A stretch of 64,000 nt of DNA from Promethearchaeota archaeon (GTDB taxonomy: Archaea; Asgardarchaeota; Lokiarchaeia; Helarchaeales; RDOG01), in NCBI GenBank assembly GCA_011365055.1, contig RDOG01000004.1, positions 1 to 64,000 on the forward strand. Reading direction: 5' to 3'. Numbering within the stretch: position 1 is the stretch's first letter; the number at the start of each line of letters is the position of its first letter. Shown one piece after another: positions 12,554 to 21,111 of the stretch. A program made the position numbers and the translations under genes. The notes beneath the pieces are model-generated. The model did no database searches. It was given only the letters and a program-made list of their open reading frames with translations, and was not told the DNA's origin.

Positions 12554-13825
12554 ATGTCCATAGATTTAGAAAAAATAGAAGGCATCGGAGCAACCACTGC
12601 CGAAAAGTTGAAAGAAGAAGGGATCATGAATGCAATGATGCTAGCATCGACCACCGTTAAAAAATTAAAATCATTGGGGTTCAGCGATAGCTCTGCTCGG
12701 AAATGGATTGATAAAGCACGGGAGCTCACGGATACTTCCATGGGTGGCAGTTTCGGCTTCGTTATGGGAGACGCGTTGTTAGATAATTTCAATAAACGCA
12801 TGGTCTTGAAAACAGGACAGCCCGTTCTTGATGCGGTGCTAGGTGGCGGCTTTGAAACGCAGAAAGTTTACGAGCTCTATGGTCCTGAGGGAAGTGGAAA
12901 GTCGTCATTATTACATCAATTAATTTGCATTTCCAAGTTACCCGTCTCGAAAGGTGGATTAGGCTCACCAGCAACCATATTTCTGGATTGTGAAGGGGCA
13001 TTAAGCGTCAAGCGGTTACAGGAGATGGCACCGTTTTGGGGATTATCTCCAGAAGAAGCCGTGAAAAGCATTGCTCATACAGTGCCGCCCACCTCAGATG
13101 CACTCGTCTTTTTATGTGAGGAAAATCTTCCCAAAGTCATGGACCAAACGCAAGCAAGATTAATTCTATTAGATTCCATTGCCACGCATTTCCGGTCTGA
13201 ATATGGTGATGCCAGACAATTGTTTCCTGAACGACAACAAAAAGCAAATAGAATCCTTCACGCCTTAAAACGCATGGCAGTCAATTACAATGCTTTGGTA
13301 TTAATAACCAATCAGGTCACGGGAAACGTGGATGCTGCTAATAAGTATGCAAAGAAATATTCGCATTCCATGGGTTACATTATTGGACACGAATCGCAAG
13401 TCAGAATTCTCATTGAGAAAAAAGGTGATTTTAGAAAAATTTACGTGGAGAAAGCAATAGATCTTCCCAATAATTACTGCAACGTGGTCATGACACAGTA
13501 CGGGTTATTAGATCCACAAGTTATCAAGGAGAAAAAAATCAAAGCTCCAACTAAAGCCGCTGAAGTACTAATTTTACCTTCCAAGAATAAGAAAAAAGAC
13601 AATACAAAAGACAATGAGGATGATGAGTCGGAAGAAGTGGTGAGTGAAGATCAAGAATTAATATTTTCCGAAGATGCAGAGCCCGAAATATCCGAAGAAC
13701 AGTTAGAAGAAGAATTCGATCAAGAACTTCCTGAGGAAGTGCCAAACATTAATAAGTTACCGGCAGAATCAGAAGAAGATTCTAAGAAAACAAATTCCAA
13801 GAAAAAATCCAAGTCAAAAAAATAA
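12554..13825 (+). CDS. radA: RadA-type recombinase with acidic C-terminal tail
   Basis: Recombinase that should form ssDNA filaments and promote strand exchange. An N-terminal helix-hairpin-helix region (IEGIGATTAEKL) is followed by the RecA core: Walker A GPEGSGKSS, Walker B LILLDSI, then HFRSEY and an ITNQV block. At 423 aa it is about 80-100 aa longer than typical RadA. The excess is a Glu/Asp-rich then Lys-rich tail after residue about 345, probably disordered. The core is divergent, for example FLDCEG where many RadA have IDTEG. It heads an operon with a zinc ribbon gene, a radB-like gene and a membrane protein. Confidence 0.88.
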   Translation: MSIDLEKIEGIGATTAEKLKEEGIMNAMMLASTTVKKLKSLGFSDSSARKWIDKARELTDTSMGGSFGFVMGDALLDNFNKRMVLKTGQPVLDAVLGGGFETQKVYELYGPEGSGKSSLLHQLICISKLPVSKGGLGSPATIFLDCEGALSVKRLQEMAPFWGLSPEEAVKSIAHTVPPTSDALVFLCEENLPKVMDQTQARLILLDSIATHFRSEYGDARQLFPERQQKANRILHALKRMAVNYNALVLITNQVTGNVDAANKYAKKYSHSMGYIIGHESQVRILIEKKGDFRKIYVEKAIDLPNNYCNVVMTQYGLLDPQVIKEKKIKAPTKAAEVLILPSKNKKKDNTKDNEDDESEEVVSEDQELIFSEDAEPEISEEQLEEEFDQELPEEVPNINKLPAESEEDSKKTNSKKKSKSKK

Positions 13826-13841
13826 GCTGGAGGTGCAAGCC

Positions 13842-14051
13842 GTGGCCGCCTATGTCGTGATTCAGTGTAATAAGTGCGAGGAATACTCGTACATTCGAGA
13901 AACACAACAATCATATACTTGTAAGCGATGCGGATCCAAGAATAAATTCAAGAAAATCAAGAGAAACCTCACGGCTCACGAAGCTAAAGCATGCATAGTA
14001 TCTAAAAAAAGTAAAACTAGTCCGAGCGGGTTCACGTGGGTGACAGGATAA
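13842..14051 (+). CDS. Small zinc-ribbon protein
   Basis: A 69-aa protein with two knuckles, CNKC and CKRC, about 20 residues apart; it resembles archaeal DUF1922-type zinc ribbons. I chose GTG 13842 because GGAGGT at 13829-13834 lies 7 nt upstream of it. That ribosome binding site overlaps the earlier GTG at 13833, which is therefore unlikely. The 3' end overlaps the next gene by 16 bp. Position between radA and a radB-like gene suggests a recombination accessory or a transcript-linked nucleic-acid-binding role. No function is proven. Confidence 0.7.
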   Translation: MAAYVVIQCNKCEEYSYIRETQQSYTCKRCGSKNKFKKIKRNLTAHEAKACIVSKKSKTSPSGFTWVTG

Positions 14052-14707
14052 AAACTGGCATTCGATTCCTCGATTTTTTTTTATCTGGTGGATTTCAAGT
14101 ACCTGGATTCATACACCTGTATGGCGAACCTGGAACGGGTAAATCCACATTAGGATATCACTTAGTATCACGATTACACGAGCAAGGTGAGAAGGCGGTC
14201 TGGCTGGATTTTAACCATTCTTTCAGCATTAAGCGATTGATTTCAATGGCAAAAGATAGTTCCATTGTACGATCAGTAGCCTTGCTCGCCATGTCCGCGC
14301 ATGGACAATTCATTAATACCTTATCAAAGTTAAATACATTGATGGTCCAAGCAAGATTATTAGTCTTGGATAATTTTACCTATTTTTATCAATTATCTGA
14401 AACGCAAGAAAAGAAAGGAACGTTTTACACCATGTTTCACCACCAATTAATCCGAATCCTTGCGTTATTGCGGCGGCAACGAGCTTTAGGATTGTTAATT
14501 AACCAAGTGCGATCCACTTTGGATGGCACGTTTTATCCTATAGGTGGCCAACTGATAAATGAATTATCTCGCTACGTCCTCACCATTAAAAAGTCAGGGC
14601 AGCAATACGAACTGGAAATAATCAAAGGTGAACCAAACCAAATTTTAATACCGTTTATCTTGAAAAATGATGGCTGGAGGGTGCTAGAACATGGCGTTAA
14701 AAGCTGA
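14036..14707 (+). CDS. RadB-like RecA-family ATPase
   Basis: A 223-aa single-domain RecA-fold protein without the N-terminal HhH domain, the size and layout of archaeal RadB. Walker A is GEPGTGKST, Walker B is LLVLDNF, and LLINQV matches the conserved NQV block of RadA/RadB. RadB paralogs act as recombination mediators. It starts with GTG inside the upstream zinc-ribbon gene and its end overlaps the next gene by 17 bp, so it is tightly coupled in the radA operon. Confidence 0.8.
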   Translation: MGDRIKTGIRFLDFFLSGGFQVPGFIHLYGEPGTGKSTLGYHLVSRLHEQGEKAVWLDFNHSFSIKRLISMAKDSSIVRSVALLAMSAHGQFINTLSKLNTLMVQARLLVLDNFTYFYQLSETQEKKGTFYTMFHHQLIRILALLRRQRALGLLINQVRSTLDGTFYPIGGQLINELSRYVLTIKKSGQQYELEIIKGEPNQILIPFILKNDGWRVLEHGVKS

Positions 14708-16082
14708 TTTCTTCAAATACCTCGTTTTAGTGATCGTTGCGGCATTCATCATCTCATTCTTTTATATGTGCACGGTTGGGATCCTCGAAGGCGAGCTCAA
14801 CGCGCTATTTTTGTTGATTTTCACATGGGTGTTCCTGTTAATCATTTCAAAATTTTTTGCCAGTAAGTCTTACCAAGTCGAAGAATTTTTTCGCTATATC
14901 ATTATAGGAGCCCTTGTACACGTGGGGATTTCGACTGCCATCTTGATCTGGCATTATCATCCCGTAACAAGCATAATTTTTTGTGTCACGTTTATGACAA
15001 TCATTATGATATTCACTTTCAAGGAACCTATCATCACATGGCTTTATGAACTAAACGTCATTTCGCTCACGTATGAAAAAATCAAGCCAAAGGCATTGGA
15101 AATTAATCATCATTATTACATGCTTGCCGAAAAACCCTATCGTTTCATTGCTTACGTCTCAATTCCTACAGCAGCTTCGATAAAACTGATCCGGGCACTC
15201 AAGTTCTTGGCAAAAACACGAGTCCACGTGTCTTTTGAATATTACGGGCATGCCAAAGAGTTGGAGTGCCATATCGGACTTTCCAGTGTGCATGAAGATT
15301 CTCGAACTGCGCTTACTACGTTACAAGCTGCTGTGGATACCATGGTGGACTTATGTACCGTCTTAAAAATTAAATATAGAGTAATCACGTTATCAGAAGA
15401 ATTGGAACGGATTTATTTTTTACCGCTTCTTGCATATAAGCACGCTGAGATTCCTTATTTCGAGTATCATCGTAAAGAACAAGATACCATTCACGTTAAG
15501 TATGGAAAATTCGGGTTGAAATGCACCGCCATGCAAATAGCTTTCAAGGAAGGACAGACGTTTGACGTGCAAGCCTTGGTCGAGATAATTGCGCGCATGT
15601 CTCGATCTTGGCATCCCTTCTGGTTTGGGATCCACTTGACTCATTATACTGAAAAACAATTGAATAAAAAGCAATACAAGTTGAAAATGCGGTTTCAACA
15701 CGCAATTAAAAAAATTAAAAATGAGTTAGCAATGAATGACGGGCGCGCCCAACTAATGCAATTATTTTCTTCTACATTCAAGAATCCGCAGCAGGATTCA
15801 TATCTTTTTAATTTTCTATTTCGTGCAGATTACGAAAAATTTGAGATCGTGAAAAATGAAGTGCTGGAATTCAGGAAAGGATTGGATCTTGGACTCTGGC
15901 ATGCATCTTTTACCGTGATCCTTCCCCACGAATTTTTAATAACGTTCCAAAAATATGCTGACGTGGAGTTCATCAAGTTAAATAAACGCCAAGTCGTGAA
16001 CACGTTCAAAAAACAACCAAAGCATGGGCAAGACTTGAACAGCAATCAAATAAACACGTTTTTAGGAAATAGACACCAGTAA
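14691..16082 (+). CDS. Four-pass membrane protein with large soluble domain, VirB4-N-like
   Basis: A 463-aa protein with four hydrophobic segments in the first about 120 residues and then about 340 soluble residues with no ATPase motif. The soluble part (FIAYVSIPTAASIKLIR through ITLSEELERIYFLPLL) has the strand/helix rhythm of the N-terminal domain of VirB4/TraC-like conjugation ATPases; this is a weak resemblance. The ATG sits inside the end of the radB-like gene. The window also holds a larger two-TM protein of the same style at 21112. Function unknown; a membrane platform for DNA-processing proteins is one inference. Confidence 0.6.
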   Translation: MALKADFFKYLVLVIVAAFIISFFYMCTVGILEGELNALFLLIFTWVFLLIISKFFASKSYQVEEFFRYIIIGALVHVGISTAILIWHYHPVTSIIFCVTFMTIIMIFTFKEPIITWLYELNVISLTYEKIKPKALEINHHYYMLAEKPYRFIAYVSIPTAASIKLIRALKFLAKTRVHVSFEYYGHAKELECHIGLSSVHEDSRTALTTLQAAVDTMVDLCTVLKIKYRVITLSEELERIYFLPLLAYKHAEIPYFEYHRKEQDTIHVKYGKFGLKCTAMQIAFKEGQTFDVQALVEIIARMSRSWHPFWFGIHLTHYTEKQLNKKQYKLKMRFQHAIKKIKNELAMNDGRAQLMQLFSSTFKNPQQDSYLFNFLFRADYEKFEIVKNEVLEFRKGLDLGLWHASFTVILPHEFLITFQKYADVEFIKLNKRQVVNTFKKQPKHGQDLNSNQINTFLGNRHQ

Positions 16083-16367
16083 TAATTCTAAGAACTTCAT
16101 ACCTTCAGTAACAGTTTTTTCATTTTCTGTCAATAAAGTTCCTTTTAACACTGGAAAAATGGTTTCTACTTCAAAATAAAAAGCAGGTCCTTTCCATAGG
16201 TTTCCAATAATTGTGATCCCTTGAGTTTTTGCTTCCTTTATCATTTTTATATAATGGTTCTTACTTGGCATGAACAATTCCACGCGAGATACGCGCGGAT
16301 GCTTGTCCCGGACCAAAAATTTGATTCTATTAAGAGTAATTCCATTATTTTTTTTCATATCGTACAC
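16062..16367 (-). CDS. Small hypothetical protein
   Basis: A 101-aa soluble protein, not recognised. It has an alternating strand/helix pattern and contains SRVELFMPSKNHYIKMIKEA, which looks like a compact alpha/beta domain. It converges on and overlaps the end of the upstream membrane-protein gene by 21 bp. Codon use matches neighbours and no better frame covers the region. Confidence 0.5.
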   Translation of the reverse strand: MYDMKKNNGITLNRIKFLVRDKHPRVSRVELFMPSKNHYIKMIKEAKTQGITIIGNLWKGPAFYFEVETIFPVLKGTLLTENEKTVTEGMKFLELLLVSIS

Positions 16368-16422
16368 CTTGGAAGTTGCAGGTAAAAATTCTCTTTAAAA
16401 AACTACTTGTTGTTCGATTTTT

Positions 16423-16520
16423 GGGTAGCAAAATTAAGAAGTAGATCTCGTCTAATTTTAGTTACAACAATCCCTTTGGACAAGATTTGAAGTTCTAGAC
16501 TAACATATTCAAATGGCATT
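16423..16520. repeat. 98-nt intergenic repeat element, copy 1
   Basis: It begins GGGTAGCAAAATTAAG and ends TTCAAATGGCATT exactly 98 nt later. The interior is diverged from the other two copies (17201 and 18002). The orientation is the same in all three. It may be a small RNA, a leader, or a mobile intergenic repeat. In this copy the terminal ATG opens a 20-codon frame. Confidence 0.6.
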
Positions 16521-16663
16521 TTCGGAGAGCCCGCGTTTGTATGGTTTTTTCGGAGTTACTTTTTGGAGATTTTAAATTTTAGTAATAATTTTCAAAATGT
16601 TTAAAAGTCTTCACGCATTATTCACGCATAACATCAAGAACTAGAATATTAGAGGGAGTTCAC

Positions 16664-17185
16664 GTGTTATACTTAGAAATAAAAGGACTAGGACATCAAT
16701 GGAAAGAATTTACCCAAACACTTCAATTAGGATTACGCAGATATAATTTTGAATTGGGAAGCAAGTTTAATCCCAAAGTAAACCATAATTGCGATAGAAT
16801 TCTAATTAAAAAAACGTCCATGGGAAAATTCGAAGTTGGATCTAAGTCCAAAATGAAGATGAAAAAACTGGAATTGAACATTCAAGCATGTCAAAAGAAT
16901 CAAGACATTATAGTAAATATCGTGTCGAAGAAACCTTCGGATCTCATTCCTGGTGAAATACAACATATCATTAACACAGTTGTTGAAGAAGCTAAAAAAA
17001 AGATCCAACCAGAAAGTCTGCCATCCGTGATCGTGCAACTTGAAGGTGGTACGGTATCATCAACCCAAGCAGGTACAGTGAATGTGTTTGAGTGTCCAAA
17101 ATGTCATGCACCCCTTCCCCGAATGGAATCGGGTGACACGATTGATTTTTGCCCCTATTGTGATGCAGCATTATATGTTGCATAA
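16664..17185 (+). CDS. 173-aa protein with C-terminal zinc ribbon
   Basis: Not recognised overall. About 140 residues rich in Lys and strand-forming residues are followed by a C-terminal CPKC-x16-CPYC zinc ribbon. The start is GTG 16664, with GAGGG at about 16652-16656 upstream. It is a lone gene flanked by copies 1 and 2 of the 98-nt repeat. Possible nucleic-acid binding through the zinc ribbon is an inference. Confidence 0.6.
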   Translation: MLYLEIKGLGHQWKEFTQTLQLGLRRYNFELGSKFNPKVNHNCDRILIKKTSMGKFEVGSKSKMKMKKLELNIQACQKNQDIIVNIVSKKPSDLIPGEIQHIINTVVEEAKKKIQPESLPSVIVQLEGGTVSSTQAGTVNVFECPKCHAPLPRMESGDTIDFCPYCDAALYVA

Positions 17186-17720
17186 TTTTTTTTTATTTTT
17201 GGGTAGCAAAGTTAAGGGGTAAATTTGCTTTATTTTTATAGTGAATGAATCATTAAAAATGTCTAAGGAGACTTAGAGGAGAATTTTCAAATGGCATTAA
17301 CGAATTTTATTAAATGATAGCTTATTAAACTCCACTTACTATTTATTATCATTTAACCATTCAAGAAGCTATATTAATTAATTTTTTTTAAGTAACTAAG
17401 TTTTCTTCGAATATAAAATCTATAAATTTAAATAAGACCAATTCAATTAATCAAATGGGAAGCTATAGGTGCTTTGGATGTAAGTCTTGTCAATTTATTT
17501 TTTAATATTCCCCTATTCCGATATTACGGAAAATTTCCCTATATATTCCCTCTTGACGACAAGACCACCAAACAAAGTATCTTGAAGCTTCCTTTACTCG
17601 ATTTTTATTCAAATTTGATGAAAATATTAATTACTATCTTTAGATAGACAATACTAATTCTTGAATTGATTTTCCAGTAAAATAAATATAAAAAAATATG
17701 GAATAGTTTTATCCCAAATA
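17186..17720. other. 535-bp intergenic region
   Basis: Holds copy 2 of the repeat (17201-17298). It also holds a perfect 10-bp inverted repeat, TTAAATGATA at 17310-17319 and TATCATTTAA at 17347-17356, able to form a hairpin. The rest (17357-17720) is AT-rich; I see no gene in it. Confidence 0.5.
17201..17298. repeat. 98-nt intergenic repeat element, copy 2
   Basis: It starts GGGTAGCAAAGTTAAG and ends TTCAAATGGCATT, the same length as copy 1. In this copy GAGGAG lies 9 nt before the terminal ATG, which opens an 8-codon frame (MALTNFIK). Confidence 0.6.
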
Positions 17721-17936
17721 TTATAGTTTAGATTTCTCGTACTTGACTTTACAAGCAGAACATTTGATTACATTAGAAATTTTATAAAATTTTTTTTCAT
17801 GAAACAAATCGTTTTGATAAAAAGAGTCAGAAGCTTCAAGCTTTGTTTTTCCTTCTTCAGCATGCTCCTTACATATTCCTCGTCCGCAAAACGCACATGT
17901 TCCCCTTGCTTCAGTTTCACAAAACCAACATTTCAA
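17721..17936 (-). CDS. Small cysteine-rich zinc-binding protein, DUF2180-like
   Basis: A 71-aa protein that opens MKCWFCETEARGTCAFCGRG and has H25 in ICKEH and a C-terminal CSAC. Three CxxC pairs plus Cys/His in KEH suggest two zinc sites. This resembles the small archaeal DUF2180 zinc proteins. It sits alone between repeat copies 2 and 3. Role unknown. Confidence 0.65.
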   Translation of the reverse strand: MKCWFCETEARGTCAFCGRGICKEHAEEGKTKLEASDSFYQNDLFHEKKFYKISNVIKCSACKVKYEKSKL

Positions 17937-18001
17937 CTATATTACCTCAATTTTAATTTTTTTTGTTTGATATTAATTCATTTTAATTTAATAAAAAAAT
18001 T

Positions 18002-18100
18002 GGGTAGCAAAGTTAAGAGCTGGATCGGTTCTATATTTTAGGTTATCAAGTGATTTTTTTTCTATAATGATGTGATAATTAAAATTTTTCGAATGGCATT
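18002..18100. repeat. 99-nt intergenic repeat element, copy 3
   Basis: It starts GGGTAGCAAAGTTAAG and ends TTCGAATGGCATT, 99 nt long. It lies about 100 bp upstream of the helicase gene. The terminal ATG opens a 6-codon frame (MAFTNI), similar to copy 2. Confidence 0.6.
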
Positions 18101-18207
18101 TACTAATATCTAATGATCAGCTAAGATTTCAAGTTCAAGTTTTCAATAACATTTATAATAATATTTCTTTACTTGGTTGGAATAAACTTGAAACACTTGT
18201 GTTGCGT

Positions 18208-20427
18208 ATGGTCATAACAGAATCTCTAAAAGCAGATTATGAAAATTTTCTCAAGATAGAGCCTCGTATTAAACGGATTTTATCGCGCGATGGCATAACT
18301 AAATTTCGAGACATTCAAAATGAAGCCTTTAGTAAAGGATTATTTGAAGGAAAGCATTTTCTCATTGCCGCACCTTCTGCCTCTGGCAAGACCTTGATTG
18401 GAGAACTTGCTTGCATTCACGAAAATCTCAAAGGTAATAAGGCTGCGTATCTGGTGCCATTACGTGCCCTTGCAACCGAAAAATATACCTCGTTTAGTGA
18501 GCGATATTCCGAACTAGGCATTAAGGTCAAGGTCAGCACGGGTGATTATGACTGGGATTCTGAAGAACTTGCGAATAGTGACCTATTCATCATGACCTAT
18601 GAAAGATTTGACTCGTTATTACGATTATCACCAAAGTGGATACACCAATTCAAGGTCGTTGTCATAGATGAATTACACGTGATCGGAGATCCCAACCGTG
18701 GACCTCGTCTCGAAAGCACCATAATCAGGTTACGATTAAAATTACCCGACGTGAAAGTCATAGGACTATCTGCCACCATCAAGAACGCAGAAGAAATAGC
18801 AGCGTGGATGGATGCTATCTTGATTAAAAGCTTGTACAGACCTGTCACGCTTACCTATCAAGTCATCGAAACGCAAGACAAGGATGCTACAATCAAGCAA
18901 CTAGTTTCTGAAATTTTTAACTCCAACTTTCAATTCATCATGTTTGTGCGAACTCGTGGTGAAGCCATCAAGCACGCCAAGGACATCCGCGATTATATCG
19001 AGAGCTCCGACTTGCAGGATTATGCCACATATAACAAGATGAAAGAAATTTTTGAACCGATGCACGTCAACTTGACGTATTCTGAAAAAAGCTTGTTACA
19101 GACCATTAAAAAAGGAGTGGCTTATCACCATGCGGGATTATCCTCGGAAATGCGGATGCTAGTAGAAGACCTATTCCGGAAAAATCTGGTCAAGATCATC
19201 GTGTGTACGTCCACATTAGCTGCAGGGATCAACATTCCTGCTCGCGTGGTCATAATTAAAGACATTGCTAAATATAACTTCAATCGCAATTACGTTCCCG
19301 GTGTTGAAAATCCACGAATGTTTAAACACGAGATCAAGCCAAACGATTTTCACCAGATGGTGGGACGCGCTGGACGCCCGGGATTGGATCAAGAGGGTAC
19401 TGGCGTGATCTTGGTTCAAGATCAAGCTGAAGCGGAATTTATCAAGAATAGATATTTCTTATCAGATGGTTCCCCAAAATTAGAAGCAATCATCAGCAGT
19501 TTCGTTAAGGATCACGCGCTGTTAGAACAGGTCTTGGTAGTGTTACACGAGCAAGGGCAACTATCCGAACAAGAAATACTCGAGTTTTTCAAAAAAACCT
19601 TGTGGTGGCATCAAGAACCAGCAGACCATACAAAGGAGGACATTGCTGCATTCCTCGAAATCGGGAGTTTAGCTGCGGAAAGGATCATAGAGAATGCTAC
19701 CCTTCCAGAAGATAAAATCGAAGCAATAAAATTGCAGAACGTGAAAATTCGCTTTAATAATTGTGCAAACACTGACGCTATTGAAGGTGTGTTCTTGACG
19801 GACTTTCCAATGTCTGCTCGAATTTCTCCAGAACAAGTCTCATGTAGTTGTTCTCGGTTTACGGGTGAATTACAGAAAAAAACGCTTTGTTCGCACTTGT
19901 ACGTTCTTGCTCAGCGCGCTATTAGTTACCATTATGTGACCCTCAAGAATATGATCTGCACTGCTTTGAACAAACAATTCATTCTGGATCGCTTGACTAA
20001 TTTTGCCATGGTGAAATTTGTCAACGGTAAGTATACGTGTACCAAGTTTGGGCATTTGACAGTGAACCTGTACTTGCATCCCACGTTGGCAGTCTTCATT
20101 CGAGCAAAATTGATGTCCTTGAAAGGACCTGTCTCAATATTTCGATTGGTTCGGCAAATTTATGAAAGGGAAGTCAATTTGGAAGTTTCTAACCGGTACG
20201 AAGAATTATTAATGTCCGTCATTATGATTGAAACCAGCATGTCCTTTGCTAACTTCATCATTGAATTATCTAACCAGCACAAGCTCCAAGTTGGAGACAT
20301 CGAAACCTTTTTTGATCACGCGAAATGGATCATGAATGCCATCATGCAAGTCGCATTGTTTGAGGGCTTCGGAGAAGTTGCCAAAGAAATTGAAACTATA
20401 ATGTTAAAATTTGAATTTAAAGATTAA
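18208..20427 (+). CDS. Ski2/Hel308-like helicase with SWIM zinc motif
   Basis: A superfamily 2 DNA/RNA helicase of about 740 aa. It has Walker A APSASGKT, a DELH box, SAT (motif III), TSTLAAGINIPA and QMVGRAGRPG (motif VI), in Ski2/Hel308 order. In the C-terminal part is C-x-C-x12-C-x-H (C549, C551, C564, H566 counted from GTG 18199), the SWIM zinc-binding signature, which is not standard for Hel308. The start is uncertain: GTG 18199 or ATG 18208. It probably acts on stalled forks or in RNA processing. The SWIM element may add DNA or protein binding. Confidence 0.85.
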   Translation: MVITESLKADYENFLKIEPRIKRILSRDGITKFRDIQNEAFSKGLFEGKHFLIAAPSASGKTLIGELACIHENLKGNKAAYLVPLRALATEKYTSFSERYSELGIKVKVSTGDYDWDSEELANSDLFIMTYERFDSLLRLSPKWIHQFKVVVIDELHVIGDPNRGPRLESTIIRLRLKLPDVKVIGLSATIKNAEEIAAWMDAILIKSLYRPVTLTYQVIETQDKDATIKQLVSEIFNSNFQFIMFVRTRGEAIKHAKDIRDYIESSDLQDYATYNKMKEIFEPMHVNLTYSEKSLLQTIKKGVAYHHAGLSSEMRMLVEDLFRKNLVKIIVCTSTLAAGINIPARVVIIKDIAKYNFNRNYVPGVENPRMFKHEIKPNDFHQMVGRAGRPGLDQEGTGVILVQDQAEAEFIKNRYFLSDGSPKLEAIISSFVKDHALLEQVLVVLHEQGQLSEQEILEFFKKTLWWHQEPADHTKEDIAAFLEIGSLAAERIIENATLPEDKIEAIKLQNVKIRFNNCANTDAIEGVFLTDFPMSARISPEQVSCSCSRFTGELQKKTLCSHLYVLAQRAISYHYVTLKNMICTALNKQFILDRLTNFAMVKFVNGKYTCTKFGHLTVNLYLHPTLAVFIRAKLMSLKGPVSIFRLVRQIYEREVNLEVSNRYEELLMSVIMIETSMSFANFIIELSNQHKLQVGDIETFFDHAKWIMNAIMQVALFEGFGEVAKEIETIMLKFEFKD

Positions 20428-20434
20428 TTCATTA

Positions 20435-20866
20435 TTATATTTTGAATTTTATTCTTCGTATTGTAACTTTATCTTGGTGTCCATCATATATTGCATCAAT
20501 GATGAATAATGTAGCTAGAATGAAATAATAGATTTCGCACCAAGTAGGTAAAAATAAATACCAGATCCCAAAAATCAAGCAATAAATTGATAAAATAATA
20601 GCAATCGGTAAATGATCAAAATAATAGAACCAAGCGGGTTCTAAATCCTTGAACATTCGCATTCTATCCCAAATAAAATCCTTAATATAAAAACTAATTA
20701 CAAATATTACGAGCGCTATATAATATATTATTCCATAAACTATAAAATTATAGTATATATAGGCGTTATAAAGAAGATAAAATGCCAGACCTATGAGCAA
20801 TCCAATTGTTAACCAAATTCCATATATATTAATTCTTGATTTTCTATAAGTCAAGACAGTTACCAT
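20435..20866 (-). CDS. Four-pass membrane protein, unknown
   Basis: A 143-aa, highly hydrophobic protein with about four membrane segments and short basic ends. It is convergent with the helicase gene, with 7 bp between stops. No family recognised and no conserved polar motif inside the membrane segments. Confidence 0.5.
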   Translation of the reverse strand: MVTVLTYRKSRINIYGIWLTIGLLIGLAFYLLYNAYIYYNFIVYGIIYYIALVIFVISFYIKDFIWDRMRMFKDLEPAWFYYFDHLPIAIILSIYCLIFGIWYLFLPTWCEIYYFILATLFIIDAIYDGHQDKVTIRRIKFKI

Positions 20867-21056
20867 TTTTTTGATTTTAACATGGTTTGATGAACTATAT
20901 ATTTTTTTTGATTATGAAGAAAAAAGTTTTTTTAAAGTTGAAACATTAATAAAAAAATTTAGATAAAATATTACCAATTATCATATGATCAATGCATTTT
21001 TATATTTCAATTTTTAAACAACTAAAAAATTCTTTCTGATTCTTCCTATCATAACC

Positions 21057-21067
21057 TTTTTATATGC
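21057..21067 (+). promoter_or_regulatory. TATA-like element upstream of the VirB4/HerA-like gene
   Basis: TTTTTATATGC lies about 45-50 nt before the start codon, well placed for initiation around 21090. Confidence 0.35.
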
Positions 21068-21111
21068 AATATTTAACCCGATTAGTTTAACTTGAAGTTG
21101 TAAAAAAAGTG

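Noticed and set aside
16423..18100. CRISPR array
   Set aside because: Only three units, spaced about 800 bp apart with genes between; no short repeat-spacer alternation.
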